Shown here: one piece after another, positions 1-4,016 of the stretch
Layout: each line of letters starts with the position of its first letter
Numbering within the stretch: the stretch's first letter is position 1
From: Planctomycetaceae bacterium
GTDB taxonomy: Bacteria; Planctomycetota; Planctomycetia; Pirellulales; Thermoguttaceae
NCBI GenBank assembly: GCA_031287585.1
Contig: JAITST010000318.1
Span: forward strand, 1 to 7,072
Direction of reading: 5' to 3'
DNA length: 7,072 nt
Translations under genes and position numbers: made by a program
Notes under the pieces: model-generated
Seen by the model: the letters and a program-made list of their open reading frames with translations, nothing else
Databases searched by the model: none
What the model was told of the DNA's origin: nothing

Positions 1-26
1 CTTTGTGCCTCCGTGCGAAACTTTCT

Positions 27-110
27 TAAACTACAGAACACACGGAATAACGGAAGGTTGCGGAATTTGAATTTCGTATTTTCCGTTATTCTGTATGTTC
101 CGTAGTTTTA
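27..110. repeat. Long nested inverted repeat (hairpin) 3' of the HEPN-like gene
   Basis: The arms at 31-55 and 81-105 are near-complementary: CTACAGAACA... on the left matches the reverse complement CTACGGAACA... on the right, with about 22 of 25 positions identical. The match extends outward through TAAA/TTTTA with one gap. The 25-base centre holds a second hairpin, CGGAATT (61-67) against AATTTCG (70-76), with one G-T pair. On paper the whole element folds into a single stem with a small internal loop. It starts 16 bases past the stop codon of the minus-strand gene ending at 127. No clear T-run follows on that strand, so it is not a textbook intrinsic terminator. The flanks at 1-20 (CTTTGTGCCTCCGTGCG) and 111-119 (TTCTCCGCG) resemble the CTCTGCG modules of the element at 859-1010. 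It may be a dispersed REP/MITE-like repeat. Confidence 0.75.
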
Positions 111-126
111 TTCTCCGCGGTTACAT

Positions 127-525
127 TTAATGTGTGCTGAAAGGTTCATCTAATTCTTTGAGGACAATGATCGCCGTTTCGTCCAATGCTTCGAGGAAAC
201 GGCGAACATCGTCGAGAGACGGCGGCGTGATTTTGAAGTGTTCCAGTGAACAAATCTGCTGCACTCCGTCCATCTCCGCCAAGACTTTCAATAGATGCGG
301 CGGCAATACCAGCAAACTTACGGCAGTCGAACACAAATCGAGTATCGTATGATTTAGCGGCATCACTCCCCGTTTGAGGAACAATGCCATAAAGTATTTC
401 TCAATCGCCATCGCCGCAATGTTTTGGACGATGACCGGTGTGAAAATATCGGGACGTTTCACGGAACCTTTTGCCGTGCGGTGAAATTGCCTGCCTTCCT
501 CCAAAAACGTTTTCCAATCACTCAT
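127..525 (-). CDS. Small HEPN-like domain protein, 132 aa
   Basis: The start ATG (523-525) is preceded on the minus strand by GGAG at 532-535 with a six-base spacer, and the gene ends in TAA. The protein has no signal peptide or membrane segment, so it is probably cytoplasmic. It is mostly helical. Residues 31-64 carry the pattern seen in HEPN proteins: an alanine-rich helix (AAMAIEKYFMALFL, 37-50), then KRG, a short loop, and a histidine (H59) followed by hydrophobic residues and Leu64. The C-terminal part (98-125) has a loop then a long helix, as in many HEPN proteins. HEPN domains occur as RNases in toxin-antitoxin and defence systems, or as non-catalytic partners of MNT nucleotidyltransferases. 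The Rx4-6H RNase motif is not visible: the arginines at 108-109 have no following histidine. No partner gene is adjacent; the next minus-strand gene ends over 500 bases upstream. The reading frame is convincing, but the HEPN assignment is by pattern only. Confidence 0.7.
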   Translation of the reverse strand: MSDWKTFLEEGRQFHRTAKGSVKRPDIFTPVIVQNIAAMAIEKYFMALFLKRGVMPLNHTILDLCSTAVSLLVLPPHLLKVLAEMDGVQQICSLEHFKITPPSLDDVRRFLEALDETAIIVLKELDEPFSTH

Positions 526-625
526 CTTTTACTCCAAATGATATTTTTGTAATTGTTAAGGAAAAACGACGCCAATCAGAACCGCACGCAACTTTTACAC
601 CAAAACACACTCGGCACCGTTACGG

Positions 626-650
626 CAAGTAATAACAAAGTTTTTACTTG
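626..650. promoter_or_regulatory. Compact dyad/hairpin upstream of the HEPN-like gene
   Basis: CAAGTAA (626-632) pairs with TTACTTG (644-650). After one T-T mismatch, AAC (634-636) pairs with GTT (640-642), leaving a three-base AAA loop. That gives ten of eleven positions paired. No T-run follows on either strand, so a terminator is unlikely. It lies about 100 bases upstream of the minus-strand start codon at 525, next to the palindrome CCGTTACGG (617-625). An operator for a dimeric regulator or a 5'-leader hairpin are both possible; the sequence does not decide between them. Confidence 0.4.
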
Positions 651-858
651 TCACCCTGCCGCTTATTTTACCTATTTTAACCTCAAATTGTGAATGATTA
701 GAAAAAATTGAAAATTGTGAAAGGACATTTATGTTTAGCGGGAATGGAACGAATAAAAACTATTTCTAAAAATTGTGGCACAAATAAATTTTTCGTAAAA
801 AGGATAAACAACAAAAATGTATCCTCCCCGACATGTAAATACAATATTGTAGAAAACC

Positions 859-1010
859 TCTAAAAACTCTTTTTTAACGCGGAGGACGCAAAGAATCGCA
901 GAGGAGCATTTTTTTGTAACTTATTCTATTGTAAACCATTACAAAAGATTTTCAATATAAAATCTCTGCGTTTCTCTGCGAACTCTGCGGCTAAAATTGA
1001 GGTTTTTAGA
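859..1010. repeat. Inverted-repeat element built of GCAGAG-type modules
   Basis: The left arm (859 to about 906) and the reverse complement of the right arm (961-1010) both begin TCTAAAAAC. After a diverged T-rich stretch, both carry three GCAGAG-like modules spaced 9-10 bases apart: GCGGAG, GCAAAG, GCAGAG on the left and GCAGAG three times on the right. About 20 of 26 positions match across the module section. The AT-rich centre contains TTGTAA twice (914-919 and 929-934), each complementary to TTACAA (939-944), so two alternative inner hairpins are possible. The right end lies 42 bases past the stop codon of the minus-strand gene ending at 1053. No transposase ORF is present. I recall similar degenerate purine-rich repeats in intergenic regions of planctomycete and other environmental genomes, so a non-autonomous dispersed repeat is the likeliest reading. 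Confidence 0.65.
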
Positions 1011-1052
1011 ATGCTCATATGTAATTTGCCGGACAATCGCAACCGCTACAAA

Positions 1053-2426
1053 CTACTTTGCCTTCTCAATGAATAACAAGTAGTCTGCTCGTCCGCGATT
1101 GGCTCCGGTTGCCGTTGCTTTTTTTATCCCCGAGATGATACCCTTTGTTTCACCGGTTACGACTTCAGGTAACGGTTGCATTCCTAAATCCAAGATTAGG
1201 ATTCTGTCTTTTAACCAACGGATTTGCCCGTCTAGTTTGAACGGGACTATCAGCGGCGTTTCAATCGTATGCCTTGCACGCGGATTGTCTTGCGTTGGTA
1301 GTTCAACCGTTATCGGCAACATCTGGTCAACCTGTACTATCGCGATATTCAACATCACGTCTGTATAAACTCCGTCCAGACACGTTAGCGGAACGAAGTC
1401 AAACGATAATCCTTCGTCAACCGTTTGCGTGTCGTTGATGTAACCCGGTGCTTGCGCCGACGCTTGTACGTCACGCAAATAACTACGCGGACGGCTGCGT
1501 ACCACCTGATAACGGCATCCGTTCGGAATCAGGTACTGTGGCGGGCAATGCTCGCGGTAATCGCTCCGCTTCGCGAGGTCTTGCATCATCGCCGGATAAT
1601 TCCCGCGTTCCACTACCCAGCCCTGTACGCCGGGCGTTTGCGTTGTTATCGGTTGCAGAACAGAGTGAGCGCGAGTGAGCCAGTCGGGTGAGCCAACCGA
1701 TATCAGTCGGAATGTAAAACCTTCACCAGCCGCGTTCGGATTAACAAACCGGTCGATGATTTCCGCTACTCGGCGGTGAACGTCGAGTGTATGATAAACG
1801 TAAATTTTCTCCGGTGTTGCGTTCAGAAAACCGACAGGTTCACTGTGCCAAGTCTTGTCACCGGTCTGTCGAATAATCCAGTCGATAATCGTTTGCTCCG
1901 GCTTCGTCGCGGGGTCGATACCACGTTGCTGTGTGTAAGGAGTGATGTCATAAACTCGCCAAATTTGGTTGTGTCCGCCAGGTAACTCTTGCGGACGCTG
2001 CATCTGCACAAACTTCGCACCAATCATAGCGTTAATCTGCGACTCTTGTGCGGTTGCACCGCCTGTATTCGCGGCTGCCGCAGTACGTCCTGAACTCGCG
2101 ACACGCGGCGGTTGCCCTGATTCCGCAGCACCGAACTGTACTTGCTTAATGTTGTTAGAAGCGTTCTCCGCAGCGACAAATTCACCGGTAACAACTTGTG
2201 AGTCGTCGCCGCCATTGCTATTGTTTGAACTGTCATCGTGACGTACCGCCGCACCAACAATAACTTCTGTCTCAATCGGCGGCGCGGTATCAGGACGCGA
2301 ATTACGAACCTGTTCTGGAATGACCGGCTCGTGATACGGAATCTGTTGCGGCTGCGTTTGCTGTTGTGCGAACAAACCGGTAACGAGTAGCAGGGTAAAT
2401 GCGATGGTATAGACTTTGTTCAACAT
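1053..2426 (-). CDS. Exported protein of unknown function with secretin-like regions, 457 aa
   Basis: The start ATG is supported by GGAG (2435-2438 on the minus strand) with an eight-base spacer and by a Sec signal peptide: a lysine at residue 4, a hydrophobic core at 8-18 and a likely cut after LFA at residue 20. Residues 21-130 are a proline-, glutamine-, serine-, asparagine- and alanine-rich linker of low complexity. Residues 155-228 (WRVYDITPY ... IIDWIIRQTGDKTW ... IYVYHTLDVHRRVAEIIDRF) resemble the N-domain found in secretins and in related exported planctomycete proteins. Residues 338-415 (GLSFDFVPLTCLDGVYTDVMLNI ... ILDLGMQPLP) and the end YLLFIE loosely resemble a secretin core. Cys294 and Cys304 could form a disulphide. 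It is much shorter than a typical GspD and no other secretion gene is nearby, so calling it a secretin is not justified. The divergent neighbour is an HtrA-type protease, and the two may share regulation. I do not recognise the specific family. Confidence 0.8.
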   Translation of the reverse strand: MLNKVYTIAFTLLLVTGLFAQQQTQPQQIPYHEPVIPEQVRNSRPDTAPPIETEVIVGAAVRHDDSSNNSNGGDDSQVVTGEFVAAENASNNIKQVQFGAAESGQPPRVASSGRTAAAANTGGATAQESQINAMIGAKFVQMQRPQELPGGHNQIWRVYDITPYTQQRGIDPATKPEQTIIDWIIRQTGDKTWHSEPVGFLNATPEKIYVYHTLDVHRRVAEIIDRFVNPNAAGEGFTFRLISVGSPDWLTRAHSVLQPITTQTPGVQGWVVERGNYPAMMQDLAKRSDYREHCPPQYLIPNGCRYQVVRSRPRSYLRDVQASAQAPGYINDTQTVDEGLSFDFVPLTCLDGVYTDVMLNIAIVQVDQMLPITVELPTQDNPRARHTIETPLIVPFKLDGQIRWLKDRILILDLGMQPLPEVVTGETKGIISGIKKATATGANRGRADYLLFIEKAK

Positions 2427-2481
2427 AATTTATGCTCCGTGTGAAGCGATTGAGGGAAACGGTCAATTTTGAGGACAGGGG

Positions 2482-2510
2482 AGTTTAACTAAACTATTAA
2501 AAATTTTCAA
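2482..2510 (-). promoter_or_regulatory. Candidate sigma-70 promoter of the secretin-like gene, with overlapping dyad
   Basis: On the minus strand, TTGAAA (2505-2510) is followed after 17 bases by TAAACT (2482-2487), four of six matches to TATAAT. Transcription would begin near 2475, giving a leader of about 50 bases. The -10 element is one arm of a perfect inverted repeat, AGTTTA-AC-TAAACT (2482-2495), which could be an operator. This is consensus matching by eye in an AT-rich region, so chance matches are likely. Confidence 0.35.
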
Positions 2511-2566
2511 GAGCGGTTTTTTGAGAAAATTTTTAGATTTTTGCGAACAAAACGTTTTCTCGTTCG
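2499..2566. promoter_or_regulatory. Dyad cluster in the divergent intergenic region
   Basis: Two further symmetric elements lie between the divergent genes. A perfect ten-base inverted repeat, AAAAATTTTC (2499-2508) and GAAAATTTTT (2525-2534), has a 16-base spacer. Next to it is a perfect palindrome, AAAACGTTTT (2549-2558), flanked by CGAAC (2544-2548) and GTTCG (2562-2566). These sit 99 to 166 bases upstream of the protease start codon, where a promoter or operator is expected. I could not find a convincing -35/-10 pair for the protease. Some of this symmetry may simply reflect AT-richness. The flanked palindrome is the stronger operator candidate. Confidence 0.3.
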
Positions 2567-2664
2567 TACTACGTGTCTATTCACGGTTTTTTCACCACTG
2601 AAACACGAAAGCACATCGTTTCTGATTCACTCACTTAACCTTTTAATTTTTCGGAGTTCAATAA

Positions 2665-3864
2665 ATGTCAAGGTATTCGATTTTTTTACCCTTCGTTGGT
2701 ATTTCGCTTCTTGTTGCTACTATTTCGTTTTTTCTTTTCAACTATAACATAGACAATGTTGGTTACGCCCAGCGCAGCGAGCCAGTTACACGAGTTGCTC
2801 CGGTACCGCAGCAGAGTGTTGCTAACACTAACGCTCCGATTCCTGCCGGTACTGTTAATCCGTTACTCGCGGAACGTTGGAGTGAACTTTTACCGGAAGA
2901 GCGTGTCAGTGCGATGGTTTATGAAAACTGTCATCCTAGCGTTGTCAACATTGATACGCGCAGCACACGCACCAACTTTCTATTTGGCGACATTGACATT
3001 CCGGGCGGCGGCAGCGGGATTGTTCTCGACAAACTCGGTCATATTCTGACAAACTTTCACGTTGTCGAAGACGCGACAGGTGTTGAAGTTACGTTGTCGA
3101 ACGGGAAGTCGTATCCGGCACGTAAAATCGGTACCGACCCTGCGACCGACATCGCGGTTTTGAAAATTGACGCACCGAAAGATGAACTGTTTCCGGTTGT
3201 TTTTGGCGATTCAACGCGGTTACTTGTTGGGCAGAAAATTTACGCGATTGGTAACCCGTTCGGACTTGAAAGCACGTTGACCAGTGGTATCATCTCGAGT
3301 TTGAATCGTTCGATTAGCAGCCGTTCCAGATACCGTCCGATTCGCGGCGTGATTCAGATTGACGCGGCTATTAATCCGGGCAACAGCGGTGGTCCCCTAC
3401 TTGATACGCAAGGGCGGATGATTGGTATCAACACTGCGATTGCGAGTCGTGTCGAACAGAGTAGCGGTGTCGGATTCGCGATTCCGTCGAACACGATTCA
3501 GCGAATAGTTCCGCAGATTATGAAGACGGGCAAGGTAGTTCGCGGCGAGTGCGGAATTGAGAAGGTGATGGAAACGGACGATGGTTTGCGTATTCTGACG
3601 ATGACACCAGACGGTGCGGCGGAAAGGGCTGGTTTGCGGGGACCGAAGATAGTTCGTTACCGAGATAAACGCGGGGCGATGGTAGTAGAGGGAACACGTA
3701 TCGACCCGTCGTTTGCGGACGTTATCGTTTCGGTAAACGGTAAACCATCGCTAAAAGCCGAAGATTTTCTGGCACTGGTAGAAGAACAAAATCCGGGCGA
3801 AACGGTAACGATAACAATCATACGCGAAGAGCGGAAGATGGAAGTGAAATTGACGTTGGATTGA
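2665..3864 (+). CDS. HtrA/DegP-type periplasmic serine protease (S1C) with one PDZ domain, 399 aa
   Basis: It cleaves misfolded or specific envelope proteins, using the PDZ domain to bind substrate C-termini or control the active site. GGAG at 2653-2656, eight bases before the ATG, supports the start. Residues 6-26 are a hydrophobic segment followed by GYA-Q at 33-36, so it is either a signal anchor or a cleaved signal peptide. A proline-rich linker (38-66) leads to the trypsin-like domain at about 80-285. The catalytic triad is intact: His132 in LTNFHVV, Asp162 in DPATDIAVLK and Ser241 in NPGNSGGPL. The PDZ domain spans about 293-398 (GLRILTMTPDGAAERAGL ... DVIVSVNGKP) and has an extended loop at 325-350 between the two halves of its carboxylate-binding region, similar to the loop I recall in cyanobacterial and plant Deg proteins. 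The length fits DegS/HhoA-like single-PDZ members. It is divergent from the secretin-like gene and convergent with the cytochrome gene. Confidence 0.95.
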   Translation: MSRYSIFLPFVGISLLVATISFFLFNYNIDNVGYAQRSEPVTRVAPVPQQSVANTNAPIPAGTVNPLLAERWSELLPEERVSAMVYENCHPSVVNIDTRSTRTNFLFGDIDIPGGGSGIVLDKLGHILTNFHVVEDATGVEVTLSNGKSYPARKIGTDPATDIAVLKIDAPKDELFPVVFGDSTRLLVGQKIYAIGNPFGLESTLTSGIISSLNRSISSRSRYRPIRGVIQIDAAINPGNSGGPLLDTQGRMIGINTAIASRVEQSSGVGFAIPSNTIQRIVPQIMKTGKVVRGECGIEKVMETDDGLRILTMTPDGAAERAGLRGPKIVRYRDKRGAMVVEGTRIDPSFADVIVSVNGKPSLKAEDFLALVEEQNPGETVTITIIREERKMEVKLTLD

Positions 3865-4016
3865 CAATAGACGACGGTGATGCAAATGACCAGTAGATTC
3901 GGTAAACAATTGTATGTCAAGGCGAATACACGTCTAATTTGGAAAAACGGAAATTTATACTGAATGCGGTTGGAAAATTGTTTGTGTCGTGTGAAAAGAT
4001 TGCGAGAACTGTCACA
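3865..4016. other. Convergent intergenic gap without a clear terminator
   Basis: This gap separates the stops of the protease gene and the multihaem cytochrome gene, where a bidirectional terminator would be expected. The only matching arms I found are TAGACG (3868-3873) and CGTCTA (3931-3936), which are too far apart and too short, with no T-run. Either termination is Rho-dependent or the two transcripts overlap. I see no gene here. Confidence 0.5.

Larger units (their letters stand above)
526..1052. other. Gene-free AT-rich intergenic region with several dyads
   Basis: No convincing gene lies between the HEPN-like gene and the secretin-like gene. Both are on the minus strand but are too far apart to look like an operon. 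From left to right it holds the upstream region of the HEPN-like gene, a short palindrome CCGTTACGG (617-625), a dyad at 626-650, and an AT-rich stretch (661-858). That stretch contains a 12-codon ORF (731-769) after an AAAGGA, an AGGATA/TATCCT pair (801-806 and 820-825), and a perfect 12-base palindrome TACAATATTGTA (840-851). The inverted-repeat element at 859-1010 follows, then about 40 plain bases before the stop codon at 1053. I found no strong sigma-70 promoter for the HEPN-like gene, and cannot exclude a small RNA. Confidence 0.6.

Noticed and set aside
776..790. Sigma-54 promoter suggested by TGGCAC at 776-781
   Set aside because: The -12 GC expected ten bases after the GG is TT, and no gene lies downstream on the plus strand.
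880..989. CRISPR array suggested by regularly spaced GCAGAG modules
   Set aside because: The units recur every 9-10 bases without spacers, and the two sets are in opposite orientation. This is an inverted repeat, not an array.
1182..1201. TCCTAA/TTAGGA inverted repeat
   Set aside because: It lies inside the coding sequence of the secretin-like gene, has six-base arms, and is explained by codons for the LILDLG segment.
1053..2426. Calling this gene a type II secretion secretin (gspD)
   Set aside because: The resemblance is limited to loose patterns, the protein is too short, and no other secretion components are present.
2544..2559. LexA-type SOS box (CGAAC ... GTTTTC) upstream of the protease gene
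   Set aside because: The spacer between CGAAC and GTT is five bases instead of the four in the Gram-positive consensus, and the second half-site is degenerate. No SOS gene is adjacent.
2572..2592. Terminator or attenuator from CGTG/CACG followed by a T-run
   Set aside because: The stem is only four base pairs, too weak for a credible intrinsic terminator.
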